Shown piece by piece: positions 46,405 to 57,514 of a DNA stretch of 64,000 bases (position 1 is its first letter; the number at the start of each line of letters is the position of its first letter). The notes beneath the pieces are model-generated. The model did no database searches and was not told the DNA's origin. It saw only the letters and a list, made by a program, of their open reading frames with translations. The DNA is taken from NCBI GenBank assembly GCA_963771655.1, contig CAVYUG010000012.1, positions 32,047 through 96,046 on the forward strand, given 5' to 3'. Both the position numbers and the translations under genes were made by a program. The stretch comes from JAWVFM01 sp963771655. GTDB lineage: Bacteria > Actinomycetota > Thermoleophilia > Solirubrobacterales > 70-9.

Positions 46405-48100
46405 GTGACCGAAGGACCCACTCTACAGCCCCCGATCGCGGTGGAGCGGGCCTCGAGGGGCGGGGGATCGCGCGGGTCGGAAGGAAGCCGCCGAGGTTCC
46501 CGCTCGCTCACTCTCCGGCGCGCGACCGCCTTCGTGGTCGCCGCTGCGCTGCCCGCGTACCTCGCGCTCCGCGGCGCCGGTTATGACCTGGTGACACGCC
46601 AGGAGTTCGGTCTGCGTCCTGTGGGTTGGCGATAGCGCGGTGCGGCTCGCATTGGCGTGCTTGCCACGAAGTCGCATGAGCCGGACGGTGCTCGCGCCGC
46701 TCGGCGCGATCTGCCTGTCTTGCGCTGCTCGTCGCTCTTGAGCCTCGGCTGGACCGGGAGCAGCGAGCACACGTTCGCCGAGGTCGCTCGAATCCTCGTC
46801 TATGCCGCGGTGGTCGCCCTCGCGCTGCTCGGGCTCAATCGCTACACCTGGCGCGCGGCGGCGCTGGGTCTGGGGGCGGCGGCGGTTGGGATCTGCGTCG
46901 TCGCCCTGCTTTCGCGCTTGTCGCCGGGCACCTTCGACGATCCGATCGCCGCCGTCTTCCACACCGACCGCCTGAGCTACCCCCTCAACTACTGGAACGC
47001 CGTCGCGTGTTGGGGTGCGATGACGCTCGCAATGGGCCTGGCATGGAGTGCGAACTCGCGGCGCATCGTGGTCCGCGGTGCAGGGCTGGCGGCCACGCCG
47101 ATCGCGGCGTTGACCGTCTATCTCACCTACTCGCGCGGCGGGCGTGGCGACCGTCGATTGTCGCGGTGGCGGCGGTTCTCGCCCTCTCGCGCAACCGCTG
47201 GACCGCTGGCGTTCAACGTCGTCGCCGCGGCGATGGCGAGCGCCGCCGTGATCCTCGTCGCGCGTGGCCAGCCGGCGATCGCCCACGCGACCGGGAGCGC
47301 CGGCGCCCGACCGGTCGCCCTCGCGCTGGTGGCTGCGTGTGCCGCCTGCGCCGTGGTCGCGCTGGTCACGCGGCGCGGCGCGGCTCGACGAGGTGCGCCT
47401 TCCCCGTCGGCTTGCCCGCCCCGTGGTTCGCGTCGCAGCGATCGTGGCGGTGCTCGCGATCGCTGGTCGGCGGCCATGGCCTGATCTCGCGCGGCTGGCA
47501 CGAGTTCGAGAACCAGCGGACCGTGACGCTTGGGTCCGACCCCGCGAGCCGGCTCGAGACCGCCGGGGGGACGCGGCATGACGTGTGGACGGCGTCACTG
47601 AACGCCTTCGAGCCCATCCCGTCGGAGGGATCGGTCCGGGAACGTTCGAGTTCTGGTGGGCGCAGCACGGAACTGGCCAGGAGTTCCTCCGCGATGCCCA
47701 CTCGCTCTATCTCGAGAAGCTGGCCGAGCTCGGGCTGCCTGGGCTGCTCGTGCTGCTCGTCTTTCTGGGGACGACACTCGGGCTCGCCATCCGCACCCGC
47801 CTGAGGGTGCGCGCTCGTCCGAGGTGGCGGCGGCGGTCGCGATGTGCTCGGCGGGGATCGTGTTTCTCGTCCACGCCGGCGTGGACTGGATGTGGGAGGA
47901 GACCGCCGTCGGCGTCCTGGGATCGGAGCCTTGGCAGTCGGCGCGGCTGGGTCAAGTGACCGCCGGCGGCGCGGAGGCGAACGATGGCTTGGCGCTCGTG
48001 GAGGCCTCCTTGCAGTTGCGTTGATTGCGGCAGTGGTTGAGGTGCCGGGCCTCGTTTCGGGAGCGCGCGAGGCGCATGGACCTGCGATGGCGATCGCGAA
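46405..48100 (+). CDS. O-antigen ligase/polymerase (Wzy_C-like), multiple frameshifts, 3' end lost
   Basis: Fragments in three frames form one polytopic membrane protein: 46,405-46,620 (TAFVVAAALPAYLALRG), 46,720-47,130 (several hydrophobic segments, DRLSYPLNYWNAVACWGAM, VYLTYSRGG), 47,150-47,470, and 47,585-48,060 with the family signature GIGPGTFEFWW, RDAHSLYLEKLAELGLPGLL and HAGVDWMWE. At least five indels interrupt it. Relatives carry a further TPR-like domain after this, which is missing: the reading runs into the aldo/keto reductase of the second block. The end coordinate is the last plausible residue; no natural stop is visible. Confidence 0.6.
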
Positions 48101-48141
48101 GGAGAGGACCGCCTTGCTCTCGAACCGGCGATCGCCGGCCT

Positions 48142-49144
48142 TCAGAGGTTCACCGTGCGCAGCCCCGCCTCGTTGTAGCGCTCGCCGGCGGCGACCCCTT
48201 TCGGGAAGGCCTGCTCGAGCCGGTCGAGGTCGGCCGCCGAGAGCTGGACGACGACGGCGGCGGCGTTCTCTTCGAGGTAGGCGCGCCGCTTCGTGCCGGG
48301 GATGGGCACGATGTCCCCGGCCCTGCGCCAGCAGCCAGGCCAGCGCGACCTGCGCGGGGTTGCATCCTCTTGGCCGGGCGATCGCCTCGACCGCGCGGAC
48401 GAGATCGAGGTTCGCTGGAAGTTTCCGCGGAGAAGCGCGGCGAGCTGCGGCGGAAGTCGCCCGCTCGGCAGATCGTCCGGGCCCGGAGGCGCCGGTCAGG
48501 AAGCCGCGGCCGAGCGGGCTGTAGGCGACGAAGCCGATGCCGAGCTCGCGGCAGGTCGGCAGGATCTCGTCCTCGGGGTCGCGGCGTCCACAGCGAATAC
48601 TCGGTCTGCAGCGCGGCGATCGGATGGACCGCGTGGGCGCGGCGGATGGTCTGCCGCCGCCGCCTCGGACAGTCCGAGATAGCGCACCTTGCCCTCGCTG
48701 CACGAGCTCGGCCATCGCGCCGACCGTATCCTCGATCGGCACGTCGGGGTCGACGCGGTGCTGGTAGTAGAGGTCGATGGGTCGACGCCGAGCCGCTTCA
48801 GGCTCGCCTCGCAGGCCTGGCGCGACGTACTCGGGGCGGCCGTTGACGCCGCGCAATCGGCCGTTGGGCGTCGCGCACGATTGCCGAACTTCGTGGCGAG
48901 GAAGACCTCGTCGCGCCGGCCGCGCGAAGGCGCGGCCGACCAGCTCCTCGTTGCGGCCGAGGCCGTACATGTCGGCGGTGTCGAGGAAGTCGATGCCGAG
49001 GTCGAGCGCGCGGTGGATGCGTGGCGATCGATTCGGCGCTCGTCGCGCGGCGCCGTAGAACTCCGACATGCCCATGCAGCCCAGCCCCAGGGCTGACACT
49101 TTGAGACCATGGCGACCCAAACTGCGCTGCTGCATCCCTGCCAT
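48142..49144 (-). CDS. Aldo/keto reductase, many frameshifts
   Basis: About 330 residues reconstructed across eight or more single-base shifts. Recognisable: QQRSLGRHGLKVSALGLGCMGMSEFYG at the start, LDLGIDFLDTADMYG with the catalytic Asp and Tyr, FVAYSPLGRGFLTG and PAQVALAWLLAQG near the end, and TGA at 48,144. An NADPH-dependent AKR of the YghZ/AKR13-like kind. First gene of the right-hand block; transcribed away from the junction, in line with SIS and lacI genes. Substrate unknown, possibly a sugar aldehyde given the neighbours. Confidence 0.7.
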
Positions 49145-49243
49145 CCTTTCCGGGCAATTTCCCAGTGCTTCAGATGGGCCGGCAAGCGGGCCGCGCCAAG
49201 CCTCGCGGAGGATAGTCTCCGCGCGGAGCGGTCTTCCTCGGGG

Positions 49244-49808
49244 CTATTCCAGGTTCGTATGGCGCGCGCGCATCGTCTCGCTGGTCTCGCCGAGGCGCGG
49301 CCGCAGCTTCAGAATCACCAGCTCGAAGAAGATCATCTGCGCAGTCTCGAACAGCGAGCCCATCGGCAGCACGGAGGTTCCGGCGCCGCGGTCGTCGGCC
49401 ATGGTCTGCGCCGGGATCACGGTGACGATGTCGACATGCCTGGCGAGCTCGCCGTCGGGCTGCGCGGTCACCAGCGCCGTGCGCGCGCCGGCCTTGCGCG
49501 CGATATCGACCAGCACATGGGCCGTCGCCAGGTAGCCCGGCCCCGCCGTGACGAAGAGCAGGTCGCCGGGTCCGACCGGCGGCATCGTCATGTCGCCCCA
49601 CACCGCGACGTTGCGCCCGGCGTGGAACAGCCGCATGGCGAACCCGCGCATCTGCAGGCCCTCGCGGCCACAGCCGAAGACGACGATCCGCTTGGCCGCG
49701 ACGATGGCCTCGACCAGGGCGTCGGCGCGCATCGTCGTCCATCTTCTGGAAGACCTGGGCGAGATCGTTCAGGGCGCCCTTGGCGAGGGCGGACAGGGTG
49801 TCGGCCAC
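49244..49808 (-). CDS. SIS-domain sugar-phosphate isomerase (HxlB-like), one frameshift
   Basis: About 187 residues. GTG at 49,808 after AAGGAG gives VADTLSALAKGALNDLAQVF; a shift near 49,735 leads to the clean SIS domain: AAKRIVVFGCGREGLQMRGFAMRLFHAG, DLLFVTAGPGYLATAHVLVD, RTALVTAQPDGELARHVD. HxlB/6-phospho-3-hexuloisomerase pattern. It lies between lacI and the aldo/keto reductase, on the strand opposite the ABC importer, and probably acts on a phosphorylated sugar taken up by it. Confidence 0.75.
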
Positions 49809-49911
49809 TGTGGCTGTCTCCTTCGTTGCTGCGTTTCGCTATGATCGACACTCGTCGGCGACTGAGCCGGCATTCATCCCCCCCGACTTCTCTCAGGATG
49901 AAGCGCCGGGG

Positions 49912-51017
49912 CTAGATCGACTCTCGTTCGACGAGAGGGCACTCCACCTTGATCTGCCTCGGCCGCGGCGACATGCGCGCACGACCGTCTCGAGCAGCAT
50001 CTCGGCGGCCAGCGTGCCCATCTCGAGATGCGGCAGAAGCACGCTCGTCAGCGGCGGATGCAGGTGCTGCGCGATCTCGCGGTCGTCGTAGCCCACGACG
50101 GCGACGTCGGCGGGGACGCGCAGGCCGAGCTCCCTGCAGCGCGTCGTAGCAGCCCATCGCCATGAGGTCGTTGCCGCAGAAGATCGCGGTGGGCGGCACG
50201 CCCAGGCGCATCAGCTCGAGCGTGCGCTCATAGCCGGCGACAGGCTGCCAGTTGCCGTCGCGCACGAGGTCGCGGTCGAAGGGCAGGTCGGCCGTGGCAA
50301 GCGCCTGCCGGTAGCCCTTCAGCCGATCGCGCGCGGCGTCCATGCCCGGCTCGCCGTTGATGTAGCCGATGCGCCGGTGGCCGGCGCGCAGCAAGGCCTC
50401 GGTCGCGACATGGCCGCCGGCGACCTCGCCGGGCACCACCGAGGGCAGCGACCGGTCGGCGACGTAGCAGTTGAGCAGGACGGTGCGCATCCGGAAGAGC
50501 GCCGGGGGCGGCTCGACAACGCGCGTGTTGATGGTGGCGTAGATGAGGCCGGCCAGCGGCTGCGCCTCGATCATCGCCAGGGCCGCCTGCTCGATGTCGG
50601 GGTCGCCGCGCGTGACGGCGACGCTGAGCGTGAGCCCATGCTCCCAGGCCTTCTCGCGGACGCCGTCGAGGCCGATCGCCGTCCATGGATCGGTGGAGAT
50701 CTCGTCGCACACGAAGCCGATCGCCGTGGCGCCGCCCGACCCGGGCCAGGCGCGGCCCCGGCGCACCATCCGATAGCCGACCTTGGCCGCCGCCTTGTGC
50801 ACGCGCTCGCGCGTCAGCGCCGGACAGGCGCGCCCCGTCGGCATGGTTGAGCACGAGCGACACCGTCGTCTGCGAGACGCCGGCCTCGTTCGCGACGTCG
50901 GTCATCGTCGGCCGGCGCTCGCGCGCCCCGCCTCGGCCGGATGCGCCGGCCGGGCAGCGTTTGCGGGTCGATGCCTTCCCTCACGCGATCCTCGATCCCC
51001 CGGCCGCTCGTCGGCAT
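49912..51017 (-). CDS. LacI-family transcriptional regulator, frameshifted
   Basis: Repressor of about 340-360 residues. The DNA-binding helix-turn-helix is seen as TMTDVANEAGVSQTTVSLVLNHADG (near 50,905). A shift near 50,835 leads to the periplasmic-binding-like core (IGFVCDEISTDPW, AGHRRIGYINGEPGMDAA, AIFCGNDLMAMGCYDAL), and another near 50,130 to GYDDREIAQHLHPPLTSV. The end (51,017) is the longest ATG; an inner GTG at about 50,975 is possible. Divergent from the importer genes, with an AACG...CGTT operator candidate between. Confidence 0.8.
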
Positions 51018-51086
51018 CTCATTTGCATTTTATTATCAGATCAACACATTGAAACAAATGGAATATTTATAGGAACAATAGCCTAT

Positions 51087-51137
51087 AACGCTATCGAAAG
51101 CCGTTTGGTTGACAAATATTAGCAGAAGTGGGATCAT
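51087..51137 (+). promoter_or_regulatory. Divergent promoter and LacI-type operator candidate
   Basis: AT-rich gap between lacI and the binding-protein gene. AACGCTATCGAAAGCCGTT (51,087-51,105) is an imperfect palindrome with central CG, a LacI-family operator style. It directly precedes TTGACA (51,109-51,114), which stands 17 bases from GATCAT (51,132-51,137), a fair -35/-10 pair. The 130-base leader that follows has no gene. Confidence 0.45.
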
Positions 51138-51269
51138 TTTTGAAGGCTCGCCGTGCGTGGGGCGTCCGCCGAGGCGATGGCCCAGGGCCACACCTTCCGG
51201 GACCCCGAACGTGGAGAACGCAGCCGGCGCCGCCACAGGCTCCATACAGCGCAACGGGAGGATATCCGC

Positions 51270-52251
51270 ATGCTCATCACTCGTCGCACACTCCTTGTCA
51301 GCACGGCCGCCGGCCTGGCCGGCGTGGCCGTGCTTCCGGCGTTCGGCGCCGTGCCGCCGCTGAAGAAGAAGGACACCTACAAGGTCGGCTTCGCCCAGAC
51401 GGAGAGCAACAATCCGTGGCGCCTCGCGGAGACCGCCAGCATGCAGGACGAGGCCAAGAAGCTCGGCTATCAGCTGGTCTACACCGACGCCGCCGGCTCG
51501 GCGGCCAAGCAGGTGGCCGACGTCAACAGCATGATCGCCCAGGGCGTCGACTTCATCTTCCTGGCTCCGCGCGAGGAGAAGCCGCTGGTCCCGGCGATCA
51601 TGGCCGCCAAGAAGGCCGGCATCCCCGTGCATGCTGATCGACCGCAACGTCGACCAGGCGCTGGCCAAGGCCGGCGAGGACTACCTGGCCTTCGTCGGCT
51701 CGAACTTCGTCGAGGAGGGCCAGCGCGTGGCCGACTGGACGATCAAGCAGACCGGCGGCAAGGGCAAGATCATCGAGCTCGAGGGCACGGTGGGCGGCTC
51801 GCCCGCCAACGACCGCAAGAAGGGCTTCGACGAGACGATCAAGGCCAAGGACCCCGACATGGAGATCGTGGCCTCCAGTCCGGCGACTTCGCCCGCGACA
51901 AGGGCCGCCAGGTCGCCGAGACGCTGCTGCAGGCGCATCCCGACGACGACGATCGTCTATGCCCACAACGACGAGATGGCGATCGGCGCCATCGCGGCGA
52001 TGGAGGCCGCCGGCAAGAAGCCGGCAACGACATCCTGGTCGTCTCGATCGACGGCGAGAAGGACGCGCGTGCAGGCGATCATCGACGGCAAGCTCGGCGC
52101 CACCTGCGAATGCAGCCCGCGCTTCGGGCCCAAGGCCTTCGAGATCATGAGCGACTATGCCGACGGCAAGACGATCCCGCCGGTGATCATCAATCCCGAC
52201 CGGTTCTTCGACTCCAGCAACGCCAAAGAGATGCTGGCGACCGCCTTCTGA
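51270..52251 (+). CDS. Sugar ABC transporter substrate-binding protein, YtfQ-like, frameshifted
   Basis: About 325 residues after repair of shifts near 51,630 and 51,890. A twin-arginine signal (LITRRTLLVSTAAGLAGVAV) leads to a periplasmic binding fold: KVGFAQTESNNPWRLAETAS, QGVDFIFLAPREEKPLVPAI, IELEGTVGGSPANDRKKGF, and, in another frame, IVYAHNDEMAIGAIAAMEAAG. The IELEGTVG..A.DRKKGF block is close to E. coli YtfQ (galactofuranose). ATG follows GGGAGGATATCCGC. First gene of the four-gene importer operon. Confidence 0.82.
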
Positions 52252-52283
52252 AATATGCGTAGATAGCCCGCCTCCCGGCCCAA

Positions 52284-52316
52284 GCCTCTCCTGCCCCGCA
52301 GCGGGGCGGGAGAGGC
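52284..52316 (+). terminator. Strong GC hairpin after the binding-protein gene
   Basis: GCCTCTCCTGCCCCGC and GCGGGGCGGGAGAGGC pair over about 15 bp around a one-base loop, 33 bases after the stop codon. No T-run follows, so it more likely protects the upstream mRNA or weakens read-through to the ATPase, as in other binding-protein operons. Confidence 0.6.
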
Positions 52317-52374
52317 GGCCGGGATCGACGAAACTGCCCGCGGGTTCGATGCCTCGCCGCCTGCCCTCCTCCTC

Positions 52375-53936
52375 ATGCGCGGAATCGACAAGCGCTTCCC
52401 GGGCGTGCGCGCCCTGAGCGCGGCCGGCCTCGAGGTGCTTCCGGCGAGGTCATGGCGCTGGTCGGCCAGAACGGCGCCGGCAAGTCGACGCTGATCAAGG
52501 TGCTGACCGGCGCCTACCGCAAGGACGCCGGCGAGATCACGCTTCGCCGGGCGCGCCGGTCGAGTTCGCCTCGCCCGCAGGAGGCCCAGCGCGGCGGCAT
52601 CAGCACGATCTACCAGGAGATCAACCTCATCCGGCTATCGGTCCGTGGCCGAGAACATCTTCCTCGGCCGCGAGACGCGGCGCTTCGGGCTGCTCGACTG
52701 GCGGCGCATGAACCAGGAGGCCGCCGGGCTGCTGCGCCGCTTCGCGCTGGAGGTCGACGTCCGCCAGCCCCTGACGGAATTCTCGACTGCGATCCAGCAG
52801 ATGGTGGCCATCGCGCGCGCGGTGTCGTTCGCAGGCGCGCCTCGTGATCATGGACGAGCCGACCTCCTCGCTCGACGAGCGCGAGGTGGAGCGTGCTGTT
52901 CGACGTCATCCGCCAGCTGCGCGACGAGGGCGTCGGCGGTCGATCTTCATCAGCCACCGCCTCGACGAGATCTACGCGATCTGCGACCGCGTCACGGTCA
53001 TGCGCGACGGCCGCACGGTGGCGACCAGCCCGATGGCCGAGCTCGACAAGCTGCAGCTCGTCGCGGCGATGCTCGGGCGCGACCTCGAGCGTCGTCCGCG
53101 AGAGGGCGACCGGGTTCCAGGGCGGATCCGGCAGCGCCGGCGCCCAGGTGCTGGCCGCCGAAGGCCTCGCAGGTCGGCAGGCAGGTGCGCGACGCGTCGC
53201 ATCGAGGTTCGCGCCGGCGAGATCGTCGGCCTGGCCGGCCTGCTCGGCTCCGGCCGCACCGAGGTCGCCCGCGCTGATCTTCGGCGCCGACCGGCCGGAC
53301 GCCGGCAGCGTCGCGCGTCGACGGCAAGCGCGTCCGCGCCGCGCACGCCGGCCGACGCGGTCGCGCGTCGGCGCTCGGCTTCTGCCCCGAGGACCGCAAG
53401 GTCGAGGGCATCGTCGCCCGACATGTCGGTGCGCGAGAACATCACCCTGGCGCTGCTGCCGCGGCTCGCGCGGCGTCGGCATCGTCGCGGCGCGCGCCAG
53501 CGCGAGATCGTCGACGCGCTATCATCGCGCGGCTCGGCATCCGCGCCGTCGAGCCCGGAGCAGCCGGTCGGCGACCTGTCCGGCGGCAACCAGCAGAAGG
53601 TGCTGCTGGCGCGCTGGCTGTGCACGGAGCCGACGCTCTTCATCCTCGACGAGCCGACCCGCGGCATCGACGTCGGCGCCAAGGCCGAGATCTAGCGCGC
53701 TGATCAACGGAGCTGGCGGAGCACGGCCTCGGCGTGCTGATGATCTCGTCGGAGCTCGAGGAGATCTCGAGGGCGCCGACCGCGTCTTCGTGCTGCGCGA
53801 CGGCCGCACCGTGGCCGACCTGTCGGGCGCGGCGGTGACGCGAAGCGGGCGTCATGGCCGCCATGGCGCACGGCGCCGCGGGCGCGCCCGAGGCCGGCGC
53901 CGCTCGCCGCAGGCCGCGGCCGGCGGCCATGGCTGA
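52375..53936 (+). CDS. Sugar ABC transporter ATP-binding protein, YtfR/RbsA-like, frameshifted
   Basis: About 515 residues with two fused ABC domains, as in RbsA/YtfR. First: VMALVGQNGAGKSTLIKVL (52,453-52,505), ISTIYQEINLI, IMDEPTSSLDEREVE (near 52,850). Second: GEIVGLAGLLGSGRTEVARA, FCPEDRK, LSGGNQQKVLLARWL and FILDEPTRGIDVGAKAEI. At least eight single-base shifts scatter through it; an in-frame TAG at 53,693 arises from an inserted G in a codon run that otherwise reads EIYALINELAEHG. The ATG of the next permease overlaps its end. Confidence 0.8.
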
Positions 53937-54926
53937 GGCGGTCGCGCAGCCCGGCGCCCGGCGCTGCAGCAGCTGGCGCGCTTCCTGCGCCGCTATGCGG
54001 CCCTGTGCGCGCTCGGTCATCCTGCTGGCGTGTCAACTTCGCCGTGACCCCGCATTTCGCACCTGGCAGACGCTCAACGTCAACCTGACGCAGGTCGCCA
54101 CCATCGTCATCGTCTGCGGTCGGCATGACGCTCGTCATCGCCACCGGCGGCATCGACCTGTCGGTCGGCTCGTTGATGGCGATCGCCGGCGCGGTCGCGC
54201 CGATCATCTTTCTGAGCCCGTTCGGCGTCGATCACCCGGCCCTGGGCGTCGTGCTGGCGCTGGCCGTCGCCGGTCCGGTGGCCGGCCTGTTCGGGACCTT
54301 CAATGGCTGGTTCATCACGCGCTTCCGCGTCCAGCCGATCGTCGGCACGCTGGTCCTGTTCATCGCCGGCCGCGGCATCGGCGCAGGTGATGACGAACGG
54401 CAACCTGCAGGTCTTCAAGAACCCCCACTTCCAGTTCATCGGGCTCGGCCGCGTCCTGGGCGGTCCCGTGCCAGGTGATCATCATGGCTGGCTCTGGTCG
54501 CCGCCGTCGCCTGGATGCTGCGGCGCACGCTGTTCGGCCGGCAGATCCTCGCCGTCGGCGGCAACGAGAGGGCGGCGCGCCTGGCGGGGATGCCGGTGGC
54601 GCGCGTCAAGCGCTGGGTCTACACGATCAGCGGCCTGTGCGCCGGCATCGCCGGCCTCGTGGTCGTGGCGATCAACTCCTCCAGCGACGCCAACCAGGTC
54701 GGACTCGGCATGGAGCTCGATGCCATCGCCGCGGTTTCTGTCGGCGGCACGCCTCTCACCGGCGGCCAGGCGACCATCGTCGGCTCGCTGCTCGGCGCGC
54801 TCATCATCCAGCTCGTGCGCTACACGCTTGCTGGCGAACGGCGTGCCCGACGCAGCCGCCCTCGTCGTCAAAGGCGGCGATCATCGCCTGGCGGTCTGGT
54901 CGCAGCGCTGGAGCGCACAGGGATGA
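53929..54926 (+). CDS. Sugar ABC transporter permease, YtfT-like, frameshifted
   Basis: About 330 residues, nine or so membrane segments. VGMTLVIATGGIDLSVGSLMAIAGA, TFNGWFITRFRVQPIVGTLVLFIAGRGI and LFGRQILAVGGNERAARLAG..V.RVK mark an RbsC/YtfT-family permease (the GGIDLSVG loop is characteristic). Shifts occur at about 53,950, 54,120, 54,385 and 54,840. It ends with an overlap TGATG-type coupling to the second permease. Confidence 0.8.
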
Positions 54927-55973
54927 GCGCGACTGCGGGCATCGCCGGCGCGCCGGATCCGCGCAACCGGGTGCTGTCATGGCTCGGCCAGCAGCGCGTG
55001 CTCGTCGCGCTGGTGCTGCTGATCCTGTTCGGCGCGCTGCGCTACGACGATTTCCTCGGCGAGTTCAACGTGCTCAGCGTCCTGCGCTACAACTCGATGT
55101 TCGCGATGATCGGCCTGGGCATGTGCTTCGTCATCATGAGCGGCGGCATCGACCTCTCGGTCGGGACGACGGCGGCAATGGCGAGCGTCGTCTCGGCGAA
55201 GCTGTCGCCCTACGGACTGCTTCCCGGGCTTGCCGGCGGACTGGCGGCAGGACTCGCGGTCGGCGTCGATCAACGGCTTCCTCGTCACCCGCCTGCGCAT
55301 CCTGCCGTTCATCGCCACGCTCTCCGGCATGCTGGCGGCGAGCGGCACCGGGCTGCTGCTGGCGCAAAACCAGTCGGTCTCGGTGTCGTACGACACCTCC
55401 TTCACCGATCTCGGCCAGGGCGACCTGCTCGGCTTCCCGGTCCCGGCCTGGATCGCCGCCGCGGCCTATGTCTACGGCTCGCTCGTCCTCAACCGGACCG
55501 CCTTCGGCCGGCACATCCTGGCGATCGGCGGCAACGAGGAGGCGGCCCGGCTGATGGGCCTGCCCGTCGACCGCGTCAAGTTCCTGACCTACGTGCAATC
55601 CGGCCTCTGCGCCGGCCTGGCGGGCGTCATCCTGGCCGCCCAGTTCGGCGCCGGCCAGCCCGCAGAGGGCGTCGGCTGGGAGCTGTTCTCCATCGCCGCC
55701 GTTGTCGTCGGCGGGACGCTGCTGACCGGAGGCCTGGGCTCCGTCGCGACGACGCTCGCCGGCGTCCTGCTCCTCGGCCTGGTCTTCAACATCCTCAATT
55801 TCGAAAACGGCATGGGCTGGATCAGCCTCAGCGCCTACTGGCAGTCGGTCGTGCGCGGCGCCTTCCTGATGATGGTGGTGATCGCCGGGCCGGGATCGGG
55901 AAAGCGCCTGGCCCGGCTCGTGACGACACGAAGCCGCGGCGACGGCGAAGGGCGGCCGCAGAAGGGCGGGTAG
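54923..55973 (+). CDS. Sugar ABC transporter permease, YjfF-like, one frameshift
   Basis: About 350 residues. MCFVIMSGGIDLSVGTTAAM, then after a shift near 55,263 INGFLVTRLRILPFIATLSGML, GLLLAQNQSVSV, FGRHILAIGGNEEAARLMGLPV and GGTLLTGGLGSVATTLAGVLLLG. Second permease of an importer with two permease genes, as in YtfT-YjfF systems. The basic C-terminal tail (TTRSRGDGEGRPQKGG) is unusual but hydrophilic. Ends the operon; the convergent patatin-like gene follows. Confidence 0.85.
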
Positions 55974-56000
55974 TCATCCACCGCCATTGCCGGGCGCGGG

Positions 56001-57501
56001 TCAGGGATTCTGCTGCGCGCCGACGTCGGCTCCGCACAGGTCGCTCTGATCGCGCAGGGCGGCCATGCGGCTCTCGACCTCCGGAATGTCGAAGGTGACG
56101 TGCAGCTGCTTCTTGAGCGCCTGAAAGCAGGGATGCTGCGTCAGCAGGATCTCGGCCGCCTGCCTGATCGAGGCCCGCGCCGCGGCGTCTATCGTCCATG
56201 AGGTCGCGATATTCTTCACCGCGTGGCGCAGCCGGCTCTGACTTTCGTCCGCGATGTCGAATTGGTCGAAGTCGACCTGGATGCCGTAGAGATAGTCCGG
56301 CTGGGTGAACGGCACGCCGAACTCCTTGCTTGCCTCCCGCCCGTCGATGATGTCGCGCTTCAGCTCGTCGATCCGATCGCCCATCTTGCCCATCGAGGCC
56401 TTGCTCGCCGAATTGATCGGCGCGCTCGTCACGGTGCCGAAGACGCTGAGCACGCCCGGTGTGGAGTTCCTGCTGGTCGAGATCCGTGTCGGGATCCGAC
56501 CTGGCGTTGACGGCGATCACCACGAGGCTCTTGATGGCTCCGGAATTCAGCTTGCCGACGCCGTCCTGGGCAAACCTGACCCCGAACAGGGTCGTCAGCG
56601 CCGAGCCCGCGCCGATATTGTCGGCGAGCCCGCCGTCGAGAAGGTGGACGAACTTCTGCTCACCGTGGCGCAGCCGTTCGGCGCGCATGGCCTCGAGGAA
56701 GTCCGTCGGGCTGACATAGCGCTCTGCCGGGCTGCTCAGGGGGACGGCGATGACGTCGGGCGACGGTGGCACCGGGCAGCCGGGCTGCGACCAGTTCTTC
56801 AGAGTCACCGGCGTCAGCAGAATTGGGAAGGCGGCGGACGATGCCACCGCCGTTGCCAGGGGCAGAGAACCCAGATCCGAACAGAGGTCGTCGAACCGCT
56901 GGGGCGTGAAGTCGAACACGTCCCCCGTGCTCATATCCGTGGCGTTCAGGATCACCAGGGGCGCGTCGGGGCGCGCATAGAGGTCCTTGAAGGTCGCCTT
57001 GTCGAACAGCTCCTTACGATCGAGATATTCGCGGAATACGTCGATGCGCGAGTAGCTGGGCCCGGCAAGGCGGACCCAGGTGACCGGGTTGGCGGCTTGG
57101 CTGAGAAGCGCCGACATGTTGTCCTGCGCCAGGAAGTCCGGGTCCAGCGTCTCGAAGCCGTCGTCGGGCCCCTTCAGCCCGAACCAGGCGGCCGTGACGC
57201 TGCCGCCGGACGCCGACGAAACCACGCGGACGTCGTCGATGAGCCGTCGCGTCCGACCGTCTCTCTCGTAGGTCGCGTGCTTCAGGAGCTCCAGCACGTC
57301 ATAGGAGAGCGCCGTCGCCCGCACCCCGCCGCCCGAGAACGTCATCACGATATAGGGGTCGTCCGGCGCGGCGTCGGTGGGCCGGTCGCTCGGCCTCAGA
57401 TAGTCGTTGCTGGTGTGCGCGCCCAGAGGCTGGTTGGGAAAGTCACGTGCGCACGCGCACAGCAGGGCAGCCGCGAGAAACGTAGCGAGAAGCCGGAGCA
57501 T
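56001..57501 (-). CDS. Patatin-like phospholipase lipoprotein, one frameshift
   Basis: About 500 residues. A signal peptide with lipobox (LLRLLATFLAAALLCAC-like, Cys near residue 16) precedes the patatin core: oxyanion loop FSGGGVRATALS, nucleophile SSASGGSVTAAW, and the catalytic aspartate in LLDGGLADN. After a shift near 56,455 the C-terminal helical part runs VFGTVTSAPINSAS to the stop. Likely a secreted or surface acyl hydrolase. Its position next to the contractile injection cluster suggests a possible accessory or effector, but it faces the other way and carries its own signal peptide. ATG at 57,501. Confidence 0.78.
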
Positions 57502-57514
57502 GGGCCGTCCGCCC

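Noticed and set aside
46423..47598. 391-codon minus-strand frame over the O-antigen ligase region
   Set aside because: Arg/Gly-rich shadow frame with no family pattern; the plus-strand pieces carry membrane segments and the ligase signature.
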